Origin: Adiantum capillus-veneris
Lineage: Eukaryota; Streptophyta; Polypodiopsida; Polypodiales; Pteridaceae
Direction of reading: 5' to 3'
DNA length: 64,000 bases
Assembly: GCA_014529385.2 (NCBI GenBank)
Contig: CM043945.1
Span: forward strand, 94,464,112 to 94,528,111
The notes beneath the pieces are model-generated. The model worked only from the letters and a program-made list of their open reading frames with translations, was not told the origin of the DNA and did not search any database. Of the stretch, positions 45,626 to 55,190 are shown in pieces. The position numbers and the translations under genes were made by a program. The stretch's first letter is position 1, and each line of letters starts with the position of its first letter.

Positions 45626-45850
45626 ATCCAAAGAGGTACAAGAGCTTGCCAACTAGGGACTATGACTATTTCCCAAGTAACAAATACTAGTATGTGACCC
45701 GCGCGTTGCTGCAGCCAAAGAAACATTGCTTCTATTCTTGTAGGGATATCTTCTCTTCCAAGTGAAACACTATCAATACTCTGTTCCTAAATGTAGATTC
45801 TATTGCATTTCTAAAAGTAATGCATTACACAACCTCTTGAATATTCTAAC
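45050..45850. repeat. Two ~445-bp tandem units; CT tract replaced by C tract in one
   Basis: GTAATTTGTCGCATGTAATG starts a unit at about 45050 and again at about 45495. Blocks follow in the same order: GAGCATCCAACACCACTGG, a pyrimidine tract, CCATCCAAAGAGGT, ACTAGTATGTGACCCGCGCG, and ATTGCATTTCTAAAAGTAATGC. In unit 1 the tract is (CT)n, about 45140-45208. In unit 2 it is a short CT start followed by about 27 C (45597-45625). The junction carries a third partial copy of ATGCATTTCTAAAAGTAATGC. Confidence 0.88.
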
Positions 45851-45976
45851 AAACATAAATATATGTAAGATTCTACAAATGATACCAAGCTTGGGAGCTT
45901 CTCATAGACATTTTTTTTCATGAGGTTCTAGCCCTTGTTCAAAAAACTAATTAGGAGTGCTCTAACTTTATTGTGG

Positions 45977-45978
<2 letters not shown>

Positions 45979-46034
<56 letters not shown>
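45979..46034. repeat. (AG)n microsatellite
   Basis: Uninterrupted GA repeat of about 55 bp. Confidence 0.95.
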
Positions 46035-46035
<1 letters not shown>

Positions 46036-47100
46036 TCTTCCTTCTGGTGTATCTTGGTATAGCAATGCTACCAACGTTGATTATATAGATTAGGTAAGTT
46101 AGCATGGTGTGAATATATGAAAGCCGTCTGAAATCAATGTAACAATAAAGATTTTTTTGAAAATGGAGTGGATTCTAGAATTGGTTTCAACAATAGGAAC
46201 ACAATTGAATTTGTTGTCTCTAATCCACTCTCTTACTTACTTCTATCCTTGAGTATTTCTTATGAGAAAAACATGGTAGAAGTGTATATCATAGCTTTTT
46301 ATATGACAATAAGACCATCTTTCCCTTGGTCTACCTAGAGTTGACAAAAGTGCTACCAAGTCAAGAAGTACAAACTGGGTAAGCCAGCAAGTTAGCTACA
46401 GTGTGTAATTATAAAACTTTTCAAGTCTAAGTGTAGAGTTGTGAAAAGATAAGGGCTCATAGTCTCCAATGTACCAAAAAAGCTTCAAGTTTCAAAGAGA
46501 TGAGCTGTTAATATTAAGAATGTGATTACATCTATGCTACTCCCTAGATGCTTCTCTTGGATCTCTATCTATGTTCACAAGCATGGTAATGGTTTATATC
46601 ATCACCTGTTCACAGCAATACATAAGCATCTTAGTATGATAAGGTGCATACTATTTGTTCATCTACATTTTCACATCATTTGAATCTTAAACTGTGATAG
46701 AAATGAAAGCAAAGTAAGGTTTCTCAATTGTTTATTTTTGTAGGAGTTTGGCCATTATGCTAAATTGAAGGACGTAGTGTAAAATTGAGGCTATGAATAA
46801 AATCATGCATGCCATTGATCTCTATCTATCTCTATCCTCTAATTACAAAAGCATATTTCTCTTTGAGAGAGTAGATTGCATTCAACTAGCTTGAGCCTGT
46901 TTCCTTGTTTCCTTGCGCACAATCTATACTATACCAACCATTTGGCTTAATTGTTGCTCTGTTAAATGTGCGATTGGACATTGAGGCAATGTAGGACATC
47001 CTTTTTTTGTGTACACATTAGGTTCCTTGACAATTTGAGAATATGAGTATGATACCCTACTTGAGTACACACACATAGACACACACACGCACACATACAC
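46035..47100. other. Non-coding, nothing recognised
   Basis: AT-rich sequence without a supported reading frame or transposon motif. Confidence 0.5.
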
Positions 47101-47151
47101 ATATATAAAGAGAAATATAGATGGACAGAGAGAGAGAGAGAGAAATTAATT

Positions 47152-47267
47152 ATAGCCATCTATATTTCTCTTTACATATATACACATTTATATATGTGTG
47201 TGTGTGTGTGTACACACACATGTCTCTGATGAGAAATATAGATGTAAAGAGAAATATAGATGGCTAT
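47152..47267. other. Perfect 26-bp inverted repeat around a GT-containing 64-bp loop
   Basis: The arm at 47152-47177 (starts ATAGCCATCTATATTTC) is the exact reverse complement of 47242-47267. The loop contains (TG)n and (AC)n. A third partial copy of the arm (AAAGAGAAATATAGATGG) lies just upstream at 47107-47124. Confidence 0.9.
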
Positions 47268-47271
47268 GATT

Positions 47272-47273
<2 letters not shown>

Positions 47274-47349
<76 letters not shown>

Positions 47350-47435
47350 AGGTCTTGAGCTTGAGACCATCGAATAGATCTTCGAGAACTCATTGGATCG
47401 CTCCTACAACATTTTGAATTCTTATTTTTTCAAGA

Positions 47436-47514
<79 letters not shown>

Positions 47515-47608
47515 GAAACAAAATTAACTTTATTCTCACCCAAGTTGCCAGATATATCTTATGGGATTGTTCTTATGGGATTAAAACTATTATTATTATT
47601 ATTATTAT

Positions 47609-47660
<52 letters not shown>
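47274..47660. repeat. Cluster of (CT)n, (GT)n(GA)n and (ATT)n(CT)n tracts
   Basis: (CT)n about 47274-47348; (GT)n about 47440-47475 followed by (GA)n to about 47510; (TTA)n about 47586-47612 followed by (CT)n to about 47659. Confidence 0.95.
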
Positions 47661-47661
<1 letters not shown>

Positions 47662-48020
47662 ATAGATATTCAAGTGTTAAAGACTTGTTATGTACTTTAA
47701 TGTCTTTTTAGATTGTTCTTACACCCTAAAACATTTTATTCTCTCTTTCTCCTCTTCTCCCTACTGCTTGTTGCGTCGTTCGTTGGACGCTAAAACATCT
47801 TTCTTCTATGTGCGTGTGTGTGTGTGTTTGTGGTTGATTTTTGTTAGGCACCTTTGCCTATCAAAATTTAGAGAATTTATTGATTTTTAGGCATGGCCCA
47901 TGGTTTAACTCTTAAAAATAAAAAGGACAAAAAATATCCAAGAATTGGTAAAAGGTACGTTAACTCGACAATTTCTCTCCCTATTTGGGATGCCAATGTG
48001 AGGGTTGATTTTTATTGGGT

Positions 48021-48049
48021 ACTAGTAAAACGGTGCCGCCTTCGGCGGC
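48021..48049 (-). mobile_element. Helitron-like 3' terminus
   Basis: Read on the minus strand: a GC-rich hairpin GCCGCC-GAA-GGCGGC (48049-48035), nine bases, then CTAG and a T. This is the arrangement of Helitron 3' ends (short hairpin about 10 bp before CTRR, inserted between A and T). The matching 5' end (TC...) was not located, so the element extent is unknown. A weaker resemblance, ACTAGTATGTGACCCGCGCG, is seen at 45283 and 45698. Confidence 0.45.
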
Positions 48050-48159
48050 GGCATGGCCCCTCTTACCCTCAAGCTCTTCACTCTTGACAAAGTTGAGAAA
48101 CAAGATCAAGAAAATCACTCTCTCCTCTTCTTTTTTTCTTATCTCCCCAGTGTCCCCCC

Positions 48160-48503
48160 CCCCCCCCCGTCTCTCTCTCTCTCTCTCTCTAGGTGTCTTT
48201 CTTGCTCTCCCTCCTCCTCTCTCTATCTCTATCTCTATCTCTCTCCCTCTCTCTCTCTTGCTCTCTCCCCCTCCTCCTCCTCCTCCTCCTCTCTCTCTCT
48301 CTCTCTCTCTCTCCCAACCATGTCAATCAACTTCAAAATCTGTGCTGAGAGCAATTTCGGAAAAAATGTGTCTCAACTTAATATCATGTCGTTTTCTATC
48401 TGCAGCTCTCTCTCTCTCTCTCTCTCTCTAGCTGTCTTTCTTGCTCTCCCTCCTCCTCTCTCTATCTCTATCTCTATCTCTCTCCCTCTCTCTCCTCCTC
48501 CTC

Positions 48504-48563
<60 letters not shown>

Positions 48564-48683
48564 GCTCTCCCTCCTCCTCTCTCTATCTCTATCTCCCCAA
48601 TGTCAATCAACTTCAAAATCTGCGTTGTGAGCAGTTTCGGGAAAAATGTCTCTCAACTTAATATCGTGCCGTTTTCTATCTGC

Positions 48684-48723
<40 letters not shown>

Positions 48724-48735
48724 CTCGCGCCAGTT
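48160..48735. repeat. CT-rich region with a duplicated ~290-bp unit
   Basis: Pyrimidine tracts surround two copies of a unique block (GTCAATCAACTTCAAAATCTG ... CAACTTAATATC.TG.CGTTTTCTATCTGC, shortened here to its ends) at about 48320-48405 and 48601-48686. The phrase CTTGCTCTCCCTCCTCCTCT recurs three times (about 48201, 48441 and 48562). Long open frames here are low-complexity artefacts. Confidence 0.85.
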
Positions 48736-48931
48736 CGAGGCAAGGGGAAAAGGACAAATTCCACCCCAAAATAGAGTAAAAACCCAAAAATAGACCTAAG
48801 TTTCCTCTTGGCAAATTCAAGGAAAGGAATTTCGTAAGTTTGAAAAAAAATGATTTTGCCCGACCGCTGTCTGCAATGCACGCAAATAGGCATGTAGCGC
48901 GCGCACAAAGAGGCACTGTCTATTCACCGCC

Positions 48932-48978
<47 letters not shown>

Positions 48979-48984
48979 CTCTCT

Positions 48985-51400
48985 TGTGCGGAAGAATGCT
49001 TTGCCATAAAGCATCTCCATGGTATCAACAAAGATAGATCACGCAAAAGGTGGTTTGATAAAGAATGTCAAGATGCTCGAAAGTCCTTGATAAAGCTTGA
49101 TGCAACTATGGACAAAGACAACTATCAAAGTCAATTGCATACATACAAGGCATTGATTCAAAAGAAGAGAAAAAGATGGGAAGTAAAGCAACAAGAATTT
49201 CAAGTCCAAGAAAAGGCACATGCATGTGGAAGATTTTGGAGAAACTTGAGAGGCAAGCGGGTTGAGAATTTTGGTAACTTGAGTCTAGTGGATATGTACA
49301 CACATTGTAGGCAATTATATGAGCAAGCAAATACTGAAAAAATGCCATTTTATGGTTCACTCCCATGTATGCCGTCTTTTTTTACTATTGAGGATGTATA
49401 CGGTGGGCTTGAAAAGTTGGCCACTCGCAAAGCGGGAGATCTTCAAGGTATCAAGCCGGAGATGATCAAATGGACGGGAGATTTTACCCATGAGTGGATG
49501 TGTGATATGTTCAACCTTGCACTTCAACATGGTATGCCTTATGATTGGAGTACTAATGTTAAGCCTTTGCATAAAGGAGGGGATGTAAAGAATGTAAGCA
49601 ACTACCGGACTATAATGATTGGGTCTCTTATGGCAAAGTTGTTTGGGTGCATAATGGAGATGAAATTGAGTGATTGGGCTGAAGAGAATGACAAGCGTGC
49701 AAAGGGACAAGCGGGTTTTCGTCGATGCCATAGCACCATTGATCATCTTGTCACTCTTCGTGTTCTCATGGAGGAAAGTCGGTTGAAAGGCAAGCGATTG
49801 TATTGTTGTTTTGTGGACTTTAAGAAAGCCTTTGATATGATTCCACGTAACAATTTGTGGAGAAGGATGGAAGAACTCCAAGTGCCAAGTGAGTTTATGC
49901 TTGCGGTTTCTCGAATCTATGAGAAGGTGATTTGTCAATTGCGCATGGGAAGAGAAATTTCAGAAATTTTTGTAAGCACTATTGGGGTTAAACAAGGATG
50001 TCCATTGTCACCAACTCTCTTTGGTCTATGCATCGATCAATTGGAACAAATGGTACTTTACTTTATGCAAGAAGAAGGCATTGAAGAGGTCACTATTTGC
50101 AATGCGGTAATCATGCTTTTGTTGTATGCGGATGATGTAGTGCTTCTAGCACACACTTTAGAAGATGCACAAAAGCTTATGGTTGTCCTTGAGAACTTTT
50201 GCTTGCATAGTGGGCTGATTGTAAATGAATCCAAAACAAAGGTTATGCTTGTGAAAACCAACCATAAGGAGAAGCCATGCATTGTGTACAACAACGAGAC
50301 ACTTGAAGTTGTTGAGAGCTTTAAGTACCTTGGCCTTGAGGTTCCATCCAATCACAAGTGGCATGAATGTGCTATGCGTCGTTTGGAAGCGGGAAAGAGA
50401 GCATATTATGCATTTGAGAACATGTGTAATGCGGGAAACATCAAGTGTTGGGTTCTCAAGAAGTATCTTTTTGATACATTGGTGACACCGGTTCTTCTTT
50501 ATGGAGTTGAAGTGTGGGGCGGGAGCATCTCAAAGTCTACTTGAAAAGAGTTTGAGAATGTCCAAAAGCGTTTTCTTACAAACTTTCTCCAAGTTAAGAC
50601 ACAAACACCATATATGCTCCTACTTCTTGAGTCGGGATCTCTTCCAATTGAGGTTATGGGCATGGAAAGGGTTGTGGAGTCAATGATAAAGATGCGTCAA
50701 AACCCCTCACATCGACTTCCTACAATTGCATGGGAAGCAAGCAAAAAAGTTCAAAAGACGTATAAAAGCAAGATCTTGAGCACGGGATGGATGCAAGACA
50801 TAAAGAAGTGGTTTGGGAGATGGGATGCATTACACTTGCTACATGATGCTTCAATTGACTCTCAAGTGAATGAAGCTTTTCTACAACGCCAATGTATTAC
50901 GGCTTGGGAGAAATCCGGTGGGTCACGCTTCATACATTACACCACCTATATTGCCCCCAACTACAAAACCATGTTCTTCGCTGAGAGAGGAAACCGTACT
51001 CACACTTACATGCTTGAGCCTATTCCCTTGTCCGCGATACGCACTATCGCAGCAATTCGGCTTAGCTCCCATTTCCTTCGATGCGAGATAGGGCGTTGGG
51101 GCAATGGAGAAGAGTCAAATCGATTGTGCACATTATGCTCATTGCAAGTTCGAGAGTCTGAGTACCACACACTACTAGAGTGCTCAGATTTTGATCACAT
51201 CCGAACTTGCTTCTCTCACATTTTCAGCCATAACTTAGACCTACACACTTTCCTCTCCCAGCCAAAGTGTGGGCTCTCCATTGCGACTCTCATCACTACA
51301 ATTTTGGAGCATCGAGAGTCACTCATCAGCCATACACATACTACATCACATGTAACTTTGGTCCCATAGGTCATATTTGACCTCCGAGGACGATAATAAA
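48985..51400 (+). mobile_element. LINE element, 5'-truncated, bounded by (CT)n tracts
   Basis: A non-LTR retrotransposon ORF2 of about 2.4 kb starts directly after a (CT)n tract (about 48934-48983). Its 3' end (GATAATAAAATCTATCTCTCT) runs into another (CT)n tract (51401-51473). The endonuclease domain is missing. The element either ends naturally in a microsatellite-like tail or integrated into a CT repeat. No target duplication can be defined because both flanks are CT repeats. Confidence 0.8.
48994..51369 (+). pseudogene. LINE ORF2: reverse transcriptase plus C-terminal zinc motif
   Basis: One frame over about 790 codons with a single stop, TGA at 50542-50544. It begins inside the endonuclease-RT linker (KRWFDKECQDARK) and has the LINE RT blocks: KPLHKGGD and SNYRTIMIGSLMAKLF, FVDFKKAFDMI (catalytic Asp), GVKQGCPLSPTLFGL, LLYADDVVLL (active site, Asp-Asp near 50127-50132) and SKTKVM, then FKYLGLEV. 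The C-terminal part carries CTLCSLQVRESEYHTLLEC, a CCHC zinc motif. The TGA lies in SKST-stop-KEFE, where Trp is plausible. It would nick-prime and copy its RNA into the genome. The clade is not determined; the sequence is unlike the plant L1 fragment at 4.7 kb. Confidence 0.92.
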
Positions 51401-51401
51401 A

Positions 51402-51475
<74 letters not shown>

Positions 51476-51707
51476 CCTTTCTGTACCTCGACTCTATTCC
51501 TCCCTCGTTCCATTCCCATATATGTCAATCTATCTCTAAGAAAGTGGCATTATGGCACGCGTATGACGTTTTGCTAATAATAGAATCGTCTCCGCACGCC
51601 ATTGTGCAAACTGGACAATATTATGGGCAGTGGTCATTTTGGCTTATGAAGTAGTCCCAATAACATACCATTTCCTCTTTAGCGCACGCGCACACACACA
51701 CACACAA

Positions 51708-51738
<31 letters not shown>

Positions 51739-51883
51739 GCCCTTAATCTACTTCCTTCTCTATGTCTCTCTCTCATACATGCAAGTATATGTAGAATTTG
51801 GGTTGCTCTAATGGACAGCAAAACCCTCAGCATTGTCACCTTGTGCGATGCTCTTCTGAGTTGTGGTTTTTGTCTCTGTCTCA

Positions 51884-51946
<63 letters not shown>

Positions 51947-51950
51947 GTGC
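51401..51950. repeat. (CT)n tracts 3' of the LINE
   Basis: (CT)n at about 51401-51473, 51713-51738 and 51888-51943, with a short (CA)n near 51690-51704. The spacers hold no recognised gene. Confidence 0.93.
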
Positions 51951-51956
51951 TACAAT

Positions 51957-52198
51957 AAGCATGCCAATGGATGTTGTACAACCCATTAGTGCGAAAGTGA
52001 CCTCTCTATCAAAATTATATGGTACAATAAATGCCTACTAGTTAATTTTAGCTTTTTAACACGTGTAAAGCATGTAGAAGCATGCCAATGGATGTTGTAC
52101 AACCCATTAGTGTGAAAGTGACCTCTCTATCAAAATTATATGGTACAATAAATGCCCACTAGTTAATTTTAGCTTTTTAACACGTGTAAAGTATGTAG
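51957..52198. repeat. 121-bp tandem duplication
   Basis: Units 51957-52077 and 52078-52198 start AAGCATGCCAATGGATGTTG, end ACACGTGTAAAG.ATGTAG and differ at about three positions. Confidence 0.95.
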
Positions 52199-52245
52199 TT
52201 TTTATTTACCGTGCATGGTGGCAACGATAATATGAAAGATTAGAT

Positions 52246-52248
<3 letters not shown>

Positions 52249-52300
<52 letters not shown>
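52249..52300. repeat. (AG)n microsatellite
   Basis: Uninterrupted GA repeat of about 50 bp. Confidence 0.95.
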
Positions 52301-52302
<2 letters not shown>

Positions 52303-52489
52303 CATAGAAATGTTGTGAGATAGTAGAGAGTGAAGGCTTGAAGTGTGCCCAAGGTACCAATGCGGTTTTCATCTATGGAAGGTTGCCATGCCAAGCCCAG
52401 GAAAAGGTATCACCTACTATAGTTTATTTGTTCTACCCACGATTTGATGTAAATTTAGAGAGAGAGAGAGAGAGACGATACTTTTCCTT

Positions 52490-52689
52490 GTCTTATGGCA
52501 CGCCTACAGGGGTTGTTGGTTTGCAGATTGTCCTTCGCATGCCGTAGAGCACAAAATGGGTAGCAAATCATGGAGAGAGGGGGGTAGGGACTCAAATAAG
52601 AGGAGATGCTCTACTAACCTCTTTAAAATGCCAACATAACCTATGAGACCAATCTGGAGAGAGAAAGAGAGAGAGAGTGAGATCGACAA

Positions 52690-52721
<32 letters not shown>

Positions 52722-52900
52722 AACTTTGTTGTTGTCCTATGGCACGCATATATGAAGTATCTGTTGGCCGATTGTCCTTCGCGCACCATGGAGCATATAT
52801 GGGGTAGCAAAACAGGGAGAGAGAGGATTTGGAACTCAAATAAAATGAGATGCTCTATTAACCTCTTTAAAATGCTAACATGGCCTAGGAGACCAATCTG

Positions 52901-52938
<38 letters not shown>
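52490..52938. repeat. Diverged ~245-bp tandem repeat with (GA)n tracts
   Basis: Two units (about 52490-52737 and 52738-52938) share ATGGCACGC, GATTGTCCTTCGC, TGGGTAGCAAA or GGGGTAGCAAAA, GAGATGCTCTA.TAACC, TCTTTAAAATGC.AACAT and GAGACCAATCTG, each followed by a (GA)n tract. Confidence 0.85.
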
Positions 52939-52939
<1 letters not shown>

Positions 52940-53090
52940 AATCGCTTGTAATTTTTCAGAATTGTGTTATAATATTTAATAAAAAGGTCAAATGATGGTG
53001 TGTCTATGGTGTGTGGCTGAAGCTTCTTAGTCTCAATACTTACCTATTATTGCATGTATTATATTTTTCTTAGGATTAAAATCTCATAGA

Positions 53091-54893
53091 ATGAAGAGGG
53101 AGCGGGTTGATCCACAAATTGTCTTAGGTGAACAGGAAGCAGAAGGGAGACCACCTCAGTTGCTGAGAGGCTCTTTAAAGAGAGATGTGGACTTTGTGCA
53201 AGCCAAAGATATATTTCCTGGAGATAATGTTATGGGGACAAAGGAACCCCCCAATGACTCAGAAGCATCAGAACATGAAGAAGTGTTTGTAATCTTGAAG
53301 CTTTAAGTGACTAGCACCAAAAAGAGAGACATTCATCTTTCTTTTGTTTGTGAGCCAACTACAAAATGTAAGGAGGAAGGGGTGGATGGTGTTGAAAATC
53401 CTGCATATGTGGATTAAAGACTGTTTGATTTTGCAGTATCTACAGGAGCTGCTGAAATGTTCGACATGGTCTCTTCTATCTTCAATGCCCCATTCATTCT
53501 TGATGACCTTGTAGCTCAGCACGGAAATTTCCTCAAGTCTGAAAGAGACAAGTTCAAGCTTGAGGTCCAAAGGGGCAGGGTGGTTCTTGCTAACATGGTG
53601 GTGGTGCACTTAAAAGATTGTGATTCCACAAGACGGTCATATAAGAAGTACCATCAACTGCCTATCATCTATAGACCCTCATGGTTTCCTATGCACGAAC
53701 GAGATTGCAAGCTAATCAAAGAGTCCTTTGGGTTCCTTCTATTATTAAATTCTCTATTTGTTAGTCTCTTGAAGGATCCTTTAGAGGTATTGGACGAGGA
53801 GGATCTACCACCCGATGAACAAGATGATGAAGACATGGAGTTCAATGAGGTTCCCAATATTGAGGAGGATATTAATCTTGAGGCGAAGGCTGAAGAGGTG
53901 CAACGAAGCAAAATACTTTCAGTTAAAACATCTGAAATCAAACTACCTTTAGATGTGTCTGGCTTTAACAAGAAGCAATCCACATTGATGCTTCCTGGAC
54001 TGCCAGAGTTCAAATTTTGTGAGAGATCATACATTTTGCTCCATGAAATTCAAAGTAAATTTTCTTCAAGGGAGGACTTTGCACTTGCCACCATCTCCAA
54101 ATTTCAAGAGAGTAGGAGTGGATTTGTATCTGATGACAGCAGTGACGACGAGGTGATGGAAACCTCCAAGTAACCCAATGGAGTGCCTCAAACTCTGCTT
54201 TGACAAGGCAAAAAATTATAGAGAGACACTCCCAAATGAGGCTACCTTCCAAGCTATAAGAAACAACCTTGGGCCATCAACCAGTACTCAAGAAGTAGAG
54301 GATTGGTTTACGCATCCCGCATAAGGGTCCACGAGGTCAGTGGACCTATGGAAGGATGACTTATATATGCAAGATGAGAGCTACATGGTACCGGCCTCCC
54401 CCCCAAAAAAGATAATAAAATAAAATAAAATAAAAATCTAGTTGTCATTGTCTTTCTGTAACTCATCCTTTTGTGTACAGTCATGGATTACTGAAAAGGA
54501 TGACTTCCTTGACCGTCGGACAAGGGAGTATCATGGAAGGGATGCAACACTAGGACAATACCTTGCCAAACTTTGTGAGGCACCCATACTAGTCTTTCAC
54601 AATGGAATGTCCCAAGAGGGAAGTACTGAAACTTTCGCCCTCAAGATGCTCTCACGCTTCTTATGTGACCAATGCTACCACAAAGTGTAGACAAAGTTAT
54701 CCTTGTCGACAAAGTATTTGCTATAGAATGTTTTGAATAGTGTATGGGGTACACTGGTGGTCGTGCAGCTTATTATTACACATACACAGGATTGGCACTT
54801 ACTTTGGGGAAACAAAACCCAAATGAACTCTTAGATTATGGCAAACATTTAATGATCCGATACAAGGGTAATGTGCCAAAAGATATCCACTAA
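53091..54893 (+). pseudogene. Unknown decayed gene, plus strand
   Basis: Not recognised. From ATG 53091 to about 54173 one frame stays open except for two TAA stops (near 53305 and 53416; a cryptic TTTTGCAG acceptor precedes 53434). Visible parts: EEVFVILKL, STGAAEMFDMVSSIFNAPF, VLANMVVVHLKDCDSTRRSY, RPSWFPMHERDCKLIKESFG and a long acidic stretch (DEEDLPPDEQDDEDMEFNE). After a frameshift the reading continues (CFDKAKNYRETLPNEATFQ), crosses a probable intron (acceptor TGTGTACAG at about 54473-54481) into WITEKDDFLDRRTREYHGRD, and ends with KVILVDKVFAIECFE and GYTGGRAAYYYTYTGLAL, again with stops and a frameshift. Coding-like but dead. It faces the minus-strand transposase-like pseudogene tail to tail. 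Confidence 0.55.
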
Positions 54894-55190
54894 TTGTCAT
54901 CAAGTAGAGAGACTTGTGACTTGTACTGTATCTATTATATCATTAGGCATCTCTTGTACATGTTGTGACCTAAAATCAAAATCTCTTGATCTACCTATGG
55001 TTAACATATTGCATTGTCTATCTCCACTTTCTCTAGCCTTCACGAGCACTGGAGTTTTTGAATGCCTCTACTTGTTTCCTTTTCTATTGTCACAAATGCC
55101 TAATTGCTTGTGTTGTTACCGAACAATCCAATACATGTTTTTGATGCAGTTGATGAAGGATTCTATGATAAAACCATTGAAACAACTCTT

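Noticed and set aside
48053-48779. Open frames of 110-200 codons on both strands rich in Ser-Leu or Arg-Glu
   Set aside because: They are translations of (CT)n/(GA)n repeats in shifted frames, with no other coding sign.
49357-49938. 193-codon minus-strand frame
   Set aside because: Antisense shadow of the LINE reverse transcriptase.
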